Source: Phycisphaerales bacterium (GTDB lineage Bacteria; Planctomycetota; Phycisphaerae; Phycisphaerales; UBA1924). From it: a stretch of DNA of 64,000 nt. Position 1 is the first letter of the stretch. The number at the start of each line of letters is the position of its first letter. The position numbers and the translations under genes are program-made. Below are positions 20,226-29,501 of this stretch, piece after piece. The DNA lies in contig JAJDDF010000003.1 of assembly GCA_029260455.1 (NCBI GenBank), positions 55,769 through 119,768 on the forward strand. The letters run 5' to 3'. The notes beneath the pieces were generated by a model. That model was not told the DNA's origin. It made no database searches and saw only the letters and a list, made by a program, of their open reading frames with translations.

Positions 20226-23200
20226 TTAGTTACTGCCGGAGAAGAAGCTGGATAAGCCGCACCCGCAGTCGCCGCACTGCACGTCCGCAGGGTCGATTCC
20301 GTTTTCAATCATCCAGAGGTATTGGGTTTCAAGTTCGGTCATGGTGTGTATATGCCCGCCGTGTGTGAGGCTCATAGCTTCGACCGGGTGAGGTATGTCG
20401 CGCTTCGGCCCATCACCTTTGCCCGGTTTCTTCTTGTTGTTCTTATCTGCAAGGATTTTCTGAACGATGCGACTCCGTTCAGTTTGTGCAGTTGAGCGCA
20501 ACTCGGCATCACGAACGAGCGAAAAATATTCGCGCCCATCAATGAAGGTGTTTTCACACCGGGAGAAGGTGCTCAGGGGTGAGCCCGACCAGATGACAAA
20601 GTCGGCGTGCTTGCCACTCGCAAGCGAGCCAACCCATTGGTCAATTTTCAATTGCTTTGCCGGGTTAAGCGTGACGAATTTGAGCGCTTCTTCTGGTGAT
20701 ACGCCGCCATACTTCACAGCCTTGGCGGCTTCGGTATTCATGCGCCGTGCGAGTTCATCGGAATCGCTGTTGAATGACACAACCACGCCCACATCGTGCA
20801 TGATTGCACCGTTGTAGGGAATGGCATCGATAACTTCGAACTTGTAGGCCCACCAGTCGGAGAACGACGATGCGCCGATCGCATTGTCGCGAATGGCTTC
20901 GGCGATTTTGTAGCCTTCAAGAACATGCTGAAAGGTGCCGATTTTGAAGTTGAATTTCTCGGCAAGCCTGCACAACGCGAGGATTTCATCCTGACGATAG
21001 CTGTGGCAATGAATCAGGCGCTGCCCGGCGAGAATCTCCGCGATGGCTTCGAGTTCAAGATCGCGGCGCACTGGCACCGGGCCATGTGCATCCTTTTGCT
21101 CAGCGGCGTATGACTGTGCGGCTTCGAATCGATCGAGCATGAGCGTTTCAACACCCATGCGCGTTTGCGGATAGCGCGTGCGCGGCGAATTCCAGTTGGA
21201 CTGCTTGACATTTTCGCCCAGCGCAAACTTGATGCCGCCGATAGCACCATCGAAGCGCATGTCATCTGGTGCTTCGCATCCCCAGCGAATCTTGACGACA
21301 GAGTTCTGCCCGCCGATCGGGTTCGCTGAGCCATGTAACTGATTCACCGTGGTCAGCCCGCCCGCAAGTTCGCGATACCAGTCGATGTCGTCCGGGGTGA
21401 TGACATCGAAGATGCGGACTTCTGCGGTGACGGATTGCGTGCCCTCATTCACGCCGGAGGAAATGCCCGTGTGACTATGGCAATCGATCAGACCGGGTGT
21501 GACATGCTTACCCGTCGCATCGATGATGCGTGCGCCCGCGGGCACACGTGGCACGGCGCCACTGCCAATGGCCTGCACGGTGCCGCCCGAAGTGATAAGC
21601 CAGCCGTTTTCAATGATGCCTTGCGCATCGCAAGTCCAGATCGTTGCATTGGTGATGACAACCGTGCCCTGAGCAGGCACATCTGTGAGCCCAAATGCGC
21701 CAAGGGGATAGGCGATTGCCTCTGGAATATCAGAGCTTTCGTTATCGTCATCTTCAGCGTCGTCATCATCTTTGGTGAGATCGCCTGTGCGCGTGGCGTT
21801 CCATGTGAAGCGCTCGCCATCAGTATTCATGGCCGTACCGATCAGAGCATCGCCCTCGCGAGCGGCGGAGAAACTCAGCGTGCCCTCAGCACCGAAGGGT
21901 TTGCCATCGAGCATGAAGTTCAAACGGTTTTTGTTTTGCGAGGGCTTGCGGGCCTTGAACTTTTGCGGCTTGGGTTCAGTGTCTTTGGCATCGTTCACAT
22001 CGTCGGCATCATCATCGGCGCCTTCGAGTGGCGGCAGTTCAAGAGTGATCTTCGGGCCCTTGTCGATTTTGAGTACGCCGGTCACGCCGCCCATGCTGAA
22101 TGCGGTGTCATATTCACCGGCCAGATCAAAGGCTTGTTTTTCATCAATCACATGGCGCTGACCGTCGATCCAGACTTCACGAAGAACCGCATCTTCATCA
22201 AAGAGTGAAGCTTCATCGACAAGCACAAAGCTTGCGGACTTGCCCGGTTCGATGGTGCCGAATTGATTACTCACGTCAAGCAATGCGGCCGGGGCAGTGG
22301 TGAGCGCCGCGAGGGCTGCATCTTCGGTGAGTCCGCCATCTTCGATGGCACGGCGTAGCCCGGGCATGAATTTCTCGCCCTTGCGAAGTTTGCTCGTGGT
22401 CAATGACACGTTGATGCCCGCGTCAATCATTCGGCGAAGATTGGTCGGTGCCTGCTCCCATGTCATCAGGGCGCGCAGCGAGACGGAATCGCGATCGGCA
22501 ATCATTTCAACGCGCGGCGTTTCGGGGCGCGTCACGGGCACGATGAAGGGCACATCCAGTGCCGCGAGTGCGTCAAGGCGGCGGAACTCTGTGCCTGAGC
22601 CGGTGATCACGATTTCGCGATCGAATTCGCGAGCAACTTTGGCAGCCCGAATCGTATCCAGTTCATCGGTGACATCCCAGAGCAGCGGGAGTGATTCGTG
22701 AAGAGTCGAGAGTGTTGCGTTCGGGTCTGGGCGCGGGTGTTTGTCTGGGTGTTGTGCATGTGCATCAGTTGCGGCGTCGTACCACTGTTCATCGGCAAGG
22801 GTCTGGCGCACAAGGGCAATCTGCCCCATGCGCGAACCCGGATAGCCCAGTGATTCATCATCGCCGCCGCCACGAGTGCGCCCGCGCGGCCCGCGCGCAA
22901 AAGAAGCAACATGCATGGCGCGCTCGCGCACGATTGCAGGGGTGGGACGCGATTTGATGTTGTCTTGTGCAAGTGTGATGACAGCAGAAGTGCCGCGCAG
23001 CAGGCCATCACTCGGCACGACCTGTGCGAGTACGAACCCCATCTTGCGCAGTTTTTCCTTGGCATCGTCATCGAGCCCGCCATCATTCAGCGCTGAGCGC
23101 TCGCCGAGCACTTGCGGGTTCCAGTGTCGACCCGGCGCATCAGAGGCCAACTTGCCCGCATCGACAGTGATCCAGGGATCGATAAGTCCCGCGTACAGAT

Positions 23201-23513
23201 GCATACCGCTGGCATCCCACACACGTGCGCCGCGCGGTGCCTTGCCTTCGCTTTGTACGGAGATGATCAGGCCGTTGCGAAAAACGACTGTTGCATTGTC
23301 GACGCTTTGGCCGGGGGCGGTGTGCGCCGTGACGCCCGTTATCGCGTGCCAGCCGGGCTCGACCGGTCGCGGGCCATTAAAAGGCTGAACGGGTTGTGCG
23401 AGGGCCGCGGTAGTAAAGGCGAGTGCGGCGGCAGCAGTTGCTGTCAGGGCGCGCATGAATCGGCGAGGAGTTCCCGCCCCAGAGTCGATAACGGTTCGAT
23501 GTGTTGAATGCAT
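20226..23513 (-). CDS. Secreted tandem amidohydrolase, 1095 aa
   Basis: Two amidohydrolase domains are joined in one secreted protein. The N-terminal one (about residues 55-470) has lost the metal motif (GLIDPWITVD). The C-terminal one (about 630-1020) keeps DCHSH, then HCHS, FQHV and FNSDSDE, so it should bind metal and be active. An acidic and lysine-rich linker lies between. The C-terminus has a cysteine cluster CGDCGCG. N-terminal signal: an Arg-Arg pair then MRALTATAAAALAF; start 23513 or 23456 are both possible. It is followed by the degenerate paralogue in the same operon. Confidence 0.85.
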   Translation of the reverse strand: MHSTHRTVIDSGAGTPRRFMRALTATAAAALAFTTAALAQPVQPFNGPRPVEPGWHAITGVTAHTAPGQSVDNATVVFRNGLIISVQSEGKAPRGARVWDASGMHLYAGLIDPWITVDAGKLASDAPGRHWNPQVLGERSALNDGGLDDDAKEKLRKMGFVLAQVVPSDGLLRGTSAVITLAQDNIKSRPTPAIVRERAMHVASFARGPRGRTRGGGDDESLGYPGSRMGQIALVRQTLADEQWYDAATDAHAQHPDKHPRPDPNATLSTLHESLPLLWDVTDELDTIRAAKVAREFDREIVITGSGTEFRRLDALAALDVPFIVPVTRPETPRVEMIADRDSVSLRALMTWEQAPTNLRRMIDAGINVSLTTSKLRKGEKFMPGLRRAIEDGGLTEDAALAALTTAPAALLDVSNQFGTIEPGKSASFVLVDEASLFDEDAVLREVWIDGQRHVIDEKQAFDLAGEYDTAFSMGGVTGVLKIDKGPKITLELPPLEGADDDADDVNDAKDTEPKPQKFKARKPSQNKNRLNFMLDGKPFGAEGTLSFSAAREGDALIGTAMNTDGERFTWNATRTGDLTKDDDDAEDDDNESSDIPEAIAYPLGAFGLTDVPAQGTVVITNATIWTCDAQGIIENGWLITSGGTVQAIGSGAVPRVPAGARIIDATGKHVTPGLIDCHSHTGISSGVNEGTQSVTAEVRIFDVITPDDIDWYRELAGGLTTVNQLHGSANPIGGQNSVVKIRWGCEAPDDMRFDGAIGGIKFALGENVKQSNWNSPRTRYPQTRMGVETLMLDRFEAAQSYAAEQKDAHGPVPVRRDLELEAIAEILAGQRLIHCHSYRQDEILALCRLAEKFNFKIGTFQHVLEGYKIAEAIRDNAIGASSFSDWWAYKFEVIDAIPYNGAIMHDVGVVVSFNSDSDELARRMNTEAAKAVKYGGVSPEEALKFVTLNPAKQLKIDQWVGSLASGKHADFVIWSGSPLSTFSRCENTFIDGREYFSLVRDAELRSTAQTERSRIVQKILADKNNKKKPGKGDGPKRDIPHPVEAMSLTHGGHIHTMTELETQYLWMIENGIDPADVQCGDCGCGLSSFFSGSN

Positions 23514-23591
23514 GATGCGAATCGTACCGCACCAGAGGCGAGAAGTTGAGATGATGTCTCATCGGTGAATTTACCGACTCGTTAGTATTGA

Positions 23592-24641
23592 TTAGCCCCC
23601 ACCAACAATAATGTCATCGAAGCTGTCGATGGTGGTCCATGAGTTGTCTGCATCTGTCAGGTCAAGTTCACTGGGGATGCGCCCGCCCAGATACCACACG
23701 GCTTGCAGTTCACTCACGCCGCCACTCTTGCCGAGCCCGCGATCGAGGAAGTATTGATCAATTCCTGCAGAATGAAGTACAACATCGCCGCGCGCCGCCG
23801 CGGGGGCGAATGTGTCTGTGTCGATCGTTGCACCGGACTGGTTCGGGAAGGCCGGGTTGCCGCAGACTGCGGTGACGGAACGAATCAGATCGTCAACGGG
23901 GAGTCCGTCTGAGAGCAGGCTTCGCCCCAGTTGATTGACCTCACCTACGCCGAGTGCTTGAGACTTCATGTAGCTGGCGTTGGACCCCCAATAGAACTGC
24001 GCCGCTTTGGCCGGGGGTGGGAGGTGGAATCTGCCAGCGAAGTCCGCATCGCGCCCTGCGTACTCATTGCGCGCCCACATTGCGATGGGTTGCCCAAAGG
24101 GATCCATAACATCCGGGATAGCATGGTCTACAGAGCCAAAGTTCTGACCGAACTGGTTGGCAGCAGCGCGGAGCGACTTCCCAATGCTCAAGTATTCGGG
24201 GCCGCCTTTTGCGCCGACGAGCCCGGGCTGAATCCACACGACATGGCCGGTGCCCTCACCCAGCGTGATGCTGAATGAGCCGAAGGCGGCATCGTCGATG
24301 ACTCCTCCCGCAAGTTCGAGGAGGGCATTTTCCATCGGCGTGATGCTGGGGTTGTTTCTGGAGGATGTGCCGTTGCGTGGATCGCCTAGCTCATCAGCGC
24401 TGAAGGCACCGGGCAGTCGGCCTTTTTCTGAGCGGAAGCTTTTGATGCCCGTGTCGATCGAGGTCATGAGTGCGCGGGTCGAAGCTACGCGCGCCGAGTT
24501 GCGCGTGCCGGAGAGTGCGGGAAGAAGGAGGCCGAGCAGGATGGCGATGATCGCGATCACGACGAGCAGTTCGACCAATGTGAACCCGCGCGTGGGAGAT
24601 GAACAGCGATTTGGTTTGGCTCTCAAAGTCAAGTGATGCAC
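23592..24641 (-). CDS. Type II secretion-like pseudopilin
   Basis: The prepilin cleavage/methylation motif is present near the N-terminus: RGFTLVELLVVIAIIAILLG, so a prepilin peptidase would cut after the Gly before FTLVE. The rest is a 310-residue globular domain that I do not assign. Such pseudopilins are abundant in planctomycetes. The start is set to GTG at 24641 because GGAGG lies 8 bases upstream; the longer frame to 24752 adds an unlikely leader. The convergence with upstream genes gives no operon clue. Confidence 0.85.
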   Translation of the reverse strand: MHHLTLRAKPNRCSSPTRGFTLVELLVVIAIIAILLGLLLPALSGTRNSARVASTRALMTSIDTGIKSFRSEKGRLPGAFSADELGDPRNGTSSRNNPSITPMENALLELAGGVIDDAAFGSFSITLGEGTGHVVWIQPGLVGAKGGPEYLSIGKSLRAAANQFGQNFGSVDHAIPDVMDPFGQPIAMWARNEYAGRDADFAGRFHLPPPAKAAQFYWGSNASYMKSQALGVGEVNQLGRSLLSDGLPVDDLIRSVTAVCGNPAFPNQSGATIDTDTFAPAAARGDVVLHSAGIDQYFLDRGLGKSGGVSELQAVWYLGGRIPSELDLTDADNSWTTIDSFDDIIVGGG

Positions 24642-24799
24642 AAGTGTGTCCTCCAGCCCAAGAAAAGGAAATGAGCAACAACGCAGCACGGGCGGCGCAA
24701 GAGTGTTCGCGGCCACGACTTGCGCGGTTCCCCCAACAGGGGTCAAAGCCACTCCAAGGCATGCAAATGGGCCTCGAAAGGGGAGTCTATTCGCCCCGG

Positions 24800-25522
24800 T
24801 CAGGCGCTGCTTGCCCGGCGGAACATGCCCCGCAGGCGCCGAGGAGGCTCGGCGGGGCCTGTGGCGTCTTCAAAATCGCTGATGTCTCCGACGCCAGTCA
24901 GCCCAGCTTCCGAGGCTGCCTGGGCGAGTGTTGATGCAGAGAGAGGTCCCGGGGCGGTGCTGGCCTCGTCAATACCGTGGCAGATCACAAGCAGGATGGC
25001 GCGGGAGGTCATGAGGGACCGGACACCTTTCAGGTGCGCAACACGGTTCGGGGCAGAGCACAACGTATTGACATCGACGACGAAATCAAAGTGCCCACGC
25101 CACTTCGACGGCGGGTCGAGAAGATCGCCTGTATGAAAGCATTGGGCAGCGCGCGGATGACGGGCCCGGGCCCAATCGATGGCGGTCGGGGCGATATCAA
25201 AAGCGGTGACGTCATAGCCTCGATCGACAAGCAGCGCAGCATCATCTCCAAGCCCGCAACAGGTCACCGCGGCCCGTGCACCCGGGCGCAGCGCTTGCGG
25301 CGCGATCGCGTTGAGCCATGTCACCAGGGCCGGGCATGCGCCGCCTTCCCATCCCGGCGCTCGAGCAGGATCGCCTATTGCGTTGATGTAGAGCGCATCA
25401 TGAACATTCGCTAGTGTTCGCGGGCGGATTGAAGGTCGGACGGCCACAGCGGGCACCGGCACCGACACCTCGTTGGTGTTGGTGGTCGAAACACCTTCGG
25501 ATTGTCCGGTCACACCCGCCAT
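24800..25522 (-). CDS. SAM-dependent methyltransferase, class I
   Basis: A Rossmann-fold methyltransferase of about 240 residues. Motif I reads TCCGLGDDAALLVDRGYDVTAFD (Gly-rich loop then acidic Asp), followed by a post-motif region GDLLDPP and FDFVVDVNTL. The substrate is unknown; small-molecule or thiol methylation is typical for this group. ATG 25522 is favoured by GAGG 8 bases upstream; the longer frame to 25672 would extend with a proline/cysteine-rich leader unlike protein. A Pro/Arg-rich C-terminus ends the gene. Confidence 0.7.
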   Translation of the reverse strand: MAGVTGQSEGVSTTNTNEVSVPVPAVAVRPSIRPRTLANVHDALYINAIGDPARAPGWEGGACPALVTWLNAIAPQALRPGARAAVTCCGLGDDAALLVDRGYDVTAFDIAPTAIDWARARHPRAAQCFHTGDLLDPPSKWRGHFDFVVDVNTLCSAPNRVAHLKGVRSLMTSRAILLVICHGIDEASTAPGPLSASTLAQAASEAGLTGVGDISDFEDATGPAEPPRRLRGMFRRASSA

Positions 25523-25724
25523 GGCGCCGACCTCAGCATCCCAATGCCTACCCAGCATCCGGGCTGGACAGCATCGAGACGAAGCACATTGCGGGTCGGG
25601 ACGCCGGGGCGAACACCTTTGCGCCCTCGGCCCGCGAAAATTACCCGCGCATGGTACCGCAAATGCACACAATTACCAAAGAAATTCGCCTGCCCCCCTC
25701 TTTGGGGCCGCATAGGGGACCCTA

Positions 25725-27248
25725 TCACCCGTGAATCAGCTTGCCTTCACTGGCCAAGGACGCCTCGTGGACCGCTTCGTACATGGTCGGGTGAGCGTGG
25801 ATGGTCACGTTGATCTCTTCGGAGGTCGCTTCCAGGCGCCTCGCAAGAGTGAGCTCTCCGATCAATTCCGTCGCCTGATCGCCAATGATGTGGGCCCCGA
25901 GAATCTCGCCACGTGGCAATCCGCGAATGATTTTTACAAATCCCTTGTTCTGACCGGCGGCGATCGCCTTGCCATGCGCCATGAGTGAATACTTGCCGAC
26001 TTGATAGTCCTTGCCGGCCTTCATGCCGCGCTCCTTGAGGGCGCGCTCGGTGAAGCCGACCGAGGCCACCTGCGGATGGCAATAGGTGCATCCGGGCACA
26101 ACGGTGTAATCAATTGCGATCGGGTCATGCCCCGCGATGCGCTCGACACACACGACTGCTTCTTCTGATGCAACGTGCGCCAACCACGGCGGGCCGATCA
26201 CATCACCCACCGCATAAATACCGGGCAAACTCGTCGCGTATGTATATGGCTTGGGATCGCCAATCTCGCCGGGCACATAATCGGTCTTGATGTGGTCTTT
26301 CACAGTCTGCAAGCCAAGCGAATCATCAAAGAGGCCGTCATAGCGCCCCTTCACGCCAATGGCCAGCAGCACCTTGTCGGCTTCAAGCACCTGCGCCTTC
26401 TTCGCATCGGCCTTGCCATCTTTGAATGGCGCGACTGTGACCTTCACGCCGGCCTTCGTCTTTTCGACTTTCGTGGTGGTGGTGTTCGTCATGAGCGTCA
26501 TGCTGAATTTTTTGTAGAGCTTCTCAAGCTCCTTCGAGACCTCTTCATCTTCGACGGGCAGGATGCGCGGCAGCATCTCAACGACCGTGACCTCTGTACC
26601 GTAGGTCGCGTAGAAGTAGGCGAACTCCATGCCGATGGCGCCCGCGCCCACGACGATGAGCTTTTTGGGCTGCGCTGGCAGGGTCATCGCTTCGCGCGCG
26701 CCGATGATTTTTTCGCCATCAAAGCGCGCGAATGGCAGATCGCGCGCGACCGAACCTGTCGCCACAAGCACATTGGTCGCGGTGATCGTCTCGCGCTTCT
26801 TGCCGACGGTTGTTGGTGCGTGGGTGAGAGTGTCCTGCACCTTTGCATCTGCGATTTCGATCTTGCAGGGACTGTTGCCCTTTCGGCCTGCGATGATCTT
26901 CGCGTTCGCATGAATGTGTTCGATCTTGTTCTTCTTGAAGAGGAACTCGATGCCCTTGTTGAGTTTGGAGGCGACACCGCGCGAGCGCGCGATGATCTGC
27001 GGCCAATCAACATCCAGCTTCTCGAAGATCAGCCCCCAGTCTTTGGCTTCGCGCGAGACTTTCTCATAGAGCTCAGCGTTTGCGAGCAGGCTCTTGGATG
27101 GGATGCAGCCCCAGTTGAGGCACACGCCGCCGAGTTTGTCGCGTTCGACGCAGGCGACTTTCATGCCGAGTTGTGCAGCGCGGATCGCGCCGACATAGCC
27201 TGCGGGGCCGCCGCCAATGACTACCAAATCGAAATGCCGATCTGCCAC
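25725..27248 (-). CDS. lpdA: Dihydrolipoamide dehydrogenase
   Basis: The E3 component of 2-oxo acid dehydrogenase complexes, an FAD-dependent disulfide oxidoreductase. The FAD-binding GGGPAGYVGAIRAAQLG, the redox pair in GGVCLNWGCIPSKS, the NAD-binding GAGAIGMEFAYF and the C-terminal HAHPTMYEA with catalytic His are all present. Length 507 is a little above the usual 460-475; extra residues occur around 130-150 and 250-280. Starts with GTG and has AGGAGG at 27255-27260. No other pyruvate dehydrogenase genes are adjacent. Confidence 0.95.
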   Translation of the reverse strand: MADRHFDLVVIGGGPAGYVGAIRAAQLGMKVACVERDKLGGVCLNWGCIPSKSLLANAELYEKVSREAKDWGLIFEKLDVDWPQIIARSRGVASKLNKGIEFLFKKNKIEHIHANAKIIAGRKGNSPCKIEIADAKVQDTLTHAPTTVGKKRETITATNVLVATGSVARDLPFARFDGEKIIGAREAMTLPAQPKKLIVVGAGAIGMEFAYFYATYGTEVTVVEMLPRILPVEDEEVSKELEKLYKKFSMTLMTNTTTTKVEKTKAGVKVTVAPFKDGKADAKKAQVLEADKVLLAIGVKGRYDGLFDDSLGLQTVKDHIKTDYVPGEIGDPKPYTYATSLPGIYAVGDVIGPPWLAHVASEEAVVCVERIAGHDPIAIDYTVVPGCTYCHPQVASVGFTERALKERGMKAGKDYQVGKYSLMAHGKAIAAGQNKGFVKIIRGLPRGEILGAHIIGDQATELIGELTLARRLEATSEEINVTIHAHPTMYEAVHEASLASEGKLIHG

Positions 27249-27310
27249 GGTGCGTCCTCCTTGAGCGTGGTGCAGAAATATGGATTGGGATTGTATCGGG
27301 GGGGAGAAAG

Positions 27311-27389
27311 TTCACCACAGAGGCACAGAGGGCACGGAGTCAGGAAGAAGAAGATTCACCGCAGAGGCGCAGAGGGCGCAGAGAAGAAC
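27311..27389. repeat. Two tandem copies of a CAGAGGCRCAGAGGGC element
   Basis: Two units, 27311-27353 and 27354-27389, start TTCACCACAGAGGCACAGAG and TTCACCGCAGAGGCGCAGAG and are spaced 43 bp apart. An inverted copy lies at 28639-28680 and a shorter one at 28332-28360. The units lie immediately upstream of lpdA and are not coding in any convincing frame. Confidence 0.8.
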
Positions 27390-27461
27390 CTTTGTGTGGG
27401 GGAAAGACAAGAGACTGAGAGATGAAGTGGGACTGGCTAGCCCCAAGCGCGAGCGCGGGGG

Positions 27462-27598
27462 TTCTTTTCTTGGTGGGGCGGGCGTCTCGCCCGCCTTATG
27501 GATGGGTGGCCCGGCTTGCTTGCCAAGCCGGGAATGAATGGGATGTGCATTTGGATCGGGTGCCGTGGTCTGAGCGAAGTGAAGGCCACAGGTCACGA
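27462..27598. repeat. Mosaic palindromic repeat, composite copy A
   Basis: A GGCGGGCGTCTCGCCCGCC core (27477-27495 region) is preceded by TTCTTGGTGGGG, then a second hairpin CCCGGCTTG/CAAGCCGGG at 27510-27532, then the module at 27558-27589 (GGTGCCGTGGTCTGAGC...). The 27558-27589 module and the core recur inverted at 28262-28330. The repeat ends flush against the stop codon of the small membrane protein gene at 27599. Confidence 0.8.
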
Positions 27599-28117
27599 TT
27601 ACTTGATGCCCATCTTCTTGCGGAACAAGCTCTCGGCAGCTTCGTATTGTTCGCCGAGCCAAGTCAAGGCTTCGTGGTTTTGTTCAACCGCTTGGCTACG
27701 CCGGTCATCGTTCTGCTGCAAGCTCTCCATTTGTTGGCCGCTGGTCATCAGGCTGATTCCATTTTTCCGAATCTCTTGAACGTACCCGACCACTTCGTCA
27801 TCAAACAACATAGGGGCTACAAATGTGCCGCGGCTGAGTTCCGCAAGATGCTGCTCATCAACTCGGGCATGGGCAGTTGCCACAGATACGAAGCGGATCA
27901 CGGCTTTGTAGATATCTAGGCGTCTATTATACGCTTCCAACTTATGCCGCCGTTTCTCCAGCCGGAGTTGCTGATACAGGATCAATGCGACAACGATTGC
28001 AATGGCTGGGGTCAGCAACGCCGACAAAAGATCCACCAAAGACGACGAACTCTCAATCAACGGAAGCGAGTCAATCGCGATTCGTTGAATTGGTGGTTCA
28101 ACTGGAATTGGGATCAT
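27599..28117 (-). CDS. Small membrane-anchored protein of unknown function
   Basis: I do not recognise this 172-residue protein. One hydrophobic segment lies at about residues 30-48 (LLSALLTPAIAIVVALILYQ), followed by a charged, mostly helical, probably coiled-coil domain. The topology resembles small single-pass proteins with a cytoplasmic helical tail. Start ATG 28117 has AGGAG about 11 bases upstream. Base composition is lower in GC than the neighbours, and mosaic repeats lie on both sides, hinting at an inserted gene. Confidence 0.65.
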   Translation of the reverse strand: MIPIPVEPPIQRIAIDSLPLIESSSSLVDLLSALLTPAIAIVVALILYQQLRLEKRRHKLEAYNRRLDIYKAVIRFVSVATAHARVDEQHLAELSRGTFVAPMLFDDEVVGYVQEIRKNGISLMTSGQQMESLQQNDDRRSQAVEQNHEALTWLGEQYEAAESLFRKKMGIK

Positions 28118-28201
28118 GTCTCGAATGCTCCTAAGGATGGATTTCTTGCATTACAATAGTAGCGCGCAATGCGATTTTCTTTGTGCGCGGTGCGCAGGAA
28201 G

Positions 28202-28330
28202 CCCCTCACCCGATCCGCCTTTGGCGGACCACCCTCTCCCCACGGGAGAGGAAGCAAGAGCGTGGCCTTCGATTCACTCAGACCACGGCACCCATTCATA
28301 GGCGGGCGAGACGCCCACCCCACCAAGAAA
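28202..28330. repeat. Mosaic palindromic repeats, composite copy B
   Basis: Three modules lie end to end: hairpin TCCGCC/GGCGGA at 28214-28228, hairpin CCTCTCCC/GGGAGAGG at 28233-28251, and the inverted counterpart of copy A at 28262-28330, with the module GTGGCCTTCGATTCACTCAG and the core GGCGGGCGAGACGCCC. The arrangement is mosaic: shared modules, different insertions. Confidence 0.8.
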
Positions 28331-28331
28331 A

Positions 28332-28360
28332 ACCCTGTGCTCTCTGCGGTTAGCTCTTCT
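28332..28360. repeat. Short copy of the CAGAGGC-type element
   Basis: The sequence CTGTGCTCTCTGCGGTTAG is a shortened, inverted copy of the element seen at 27311-27389. Its end supplies the last codons and the TAA stop of the 81-residue protein gene at 28350. Confidence 0.65.
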
Positions 28361-28595
28361 TCGCCACGCGCTGCGGAAACGCGTCCCATGTCTTGTCTTC
28401 GATGTCGTAGCGCCGAGAAGGGCCGGAGGGGTTGATGTCATAGTCGCTTTGGTAGACCTTCTGCAGCATCGCCATGACCTCTTGTTCGGAGGCGTTCGGA
28501 TAGGCATCGGTCAACCAGCCAACGATGTCATCAATCGGCAGTGCCGCGTTGACGTGATCGAGCAGGTCTTCCGGGCTTCTTGGAAATGAAGGCAT
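28350..28595 (-). CDS. Small acidic protein of unknown function, 81 aa
   Basis: Not recognised. The sequence is soluble and partly helical (PEDLLDHVNAALPIDDIVGWLTDAYP), with no membrane segment or signal peptide. CAGGAG lies about 8 bases before the ATG, a normal start signal. The C-terminal AKKS and stop codon lie within a dispersed repeat, so the original end may have been longer. It sits between the repeat clusters. Confidence 0.6.
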   Translation of the reverse strand: MPSFPRSPEDLLDHVNAALPIDDIVGWLTDAYPNASEQEVMAMLQKVYQSDYDINPSGPSRRYDIEDKTWDAFPQRVAKKS

Positions 28596-28638
28596 GTGCT
28601 GTGCTCCTGGTGGTTATTTTTGAACCCAATCTGATTTT

Positions 28639-28680
28639 TCTCTGCGATCTCTGCGCCTCTGTGGTGAATCTTCTTCTTCT
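28639..28680. repeat. Inverted copy of CAGAGGC-type element
   Basis: Reading leftward, this stretch gives AAGAAGATTCACCACAGAGG and continues GCGCAGAG, matching the tandem units at 27311-27389 in opposite orientation. It starts directly after the stop codon of the PIG-L deacetylase gene. Confidence 0.75.
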
Positions 28681-29501
28681 TACCGCATCAAGTCGCCCAA
28701 GCCGTCAAGCCCGATCGGTTCCTTCGTATAGAACGGCTCAGCGGCGCGCGTACCAATTCGGCTGCCGAAGTAAGTCAATCCCGCATGCACCCAGTCTTTC
28801 ACAGGCCGGCGCGTGGCACCCGATGCGCCGGGCGTCTTGTCATCGGGATTCGATTGCTGCGCCGGCAAGACAAACTGTGTGTGGTACGCCTCGATGGCGC
28901 GGACTTTGTGATCTTCAAAGCCGGTGACATCCATGCAGAATTGCGGGTTCGCCACCCAGCGCAGGTGCGTCGCGTAGTAATAGAACAGCCACTTGGGATA
29001 GATCCGCTCGCCCGGCAGGTTCGCCTTGGTGAGTTTCGCATCAAAGCGTGCATCTTCAACGATGCGCGTCGTCGCCTTGTGATCCGGGTGCGCATCTTCG
29101 AAGAATGGCGTGAAGATGACATTCGCCTGATGTTCGCGAATGACACCCGCGACGGCCCGCCGCGCTTCGATCGTATGTTCGATCCACCGGTTGGGTAACG
29201 CGCTTGCGCCCCAGTTGTTGGCGCTTGCGGAGGTGGTGTCGGTATGGCCGCGGGGTTCGCCTGGTATGTGCAACATCTGCCTGCGCACATTGTCTGTGCC
29301 ATGATCGAGCACTTGCAGCGCCGTTTGCGCTTCTGCGGCGCGCGTTGCGATATCACCAAGCGGCGTGGGCTCGCCATTGGTCATGTCGAGCAGCAATATG
29401 TTGTGGCCGTCAGCAGCGAGGCGCGCGATCGTCGCGCCCATGCCGGCCTCCTGATCATCCGGGTGCGGGCCAACGACGAGAATATTGAGCGGCTGTGTCA
29501 T
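28680..29501 (-). CDS. PIG-L/LmbE-family deacetylase
   Basis: The motif PHPDDQE near residue 12 and HPDH near 138 supply the zinc ligands of PIG-L deacetylases, which remove acetyl groups from N-acetylglucosamine-containing substrates (BshB and MshB act in bacillithiol and mycothiol synthesis). The extra HTDTTSAS and long loop distinguish a broad subgroup often found in planctomycetes. ATG overlaps the truA stop by four bases, so the two are co-translated. Confidence 0.85.
   Translation of the reverse strand: MTQPLNILVVGPHPDDQEAGMGATIARLAADGHNILLLDMTNGEPTPLGDIATRAAEAQTALQVLDHGTDNVRRQMLHIPGEPRGHTDTTSASANNWGASALPNRWIEHTIEARRAVAGVIREHQANVIFTPFFEDAHPDHKATTRIVEDARFDAKLTKANLPGERIYPKWLFYYYATHLRWVANPQFCMDVTGFEDHKVRAIEAYHTQFVLPAQQSNPDDKTPGASGATRRPVKDWVHAGLTYFGSRIGTRAAEPFYTKEPIGLDGLGDLMR

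Noticed and set aside
25559..25672. Long N-terminal extension of the methyltransferase
   Set aside because: Cys/Pro/Arg-rich leader with no ribosome binding site; ATG 25522 has one.
26175..27425. Plus-strand frame of 416 residues over lpdA
   Set aside because: It lies opposite the well-supported lpdA gene, and its protein is rich in His/Arg/Leu in a way typical of a shadow frame.
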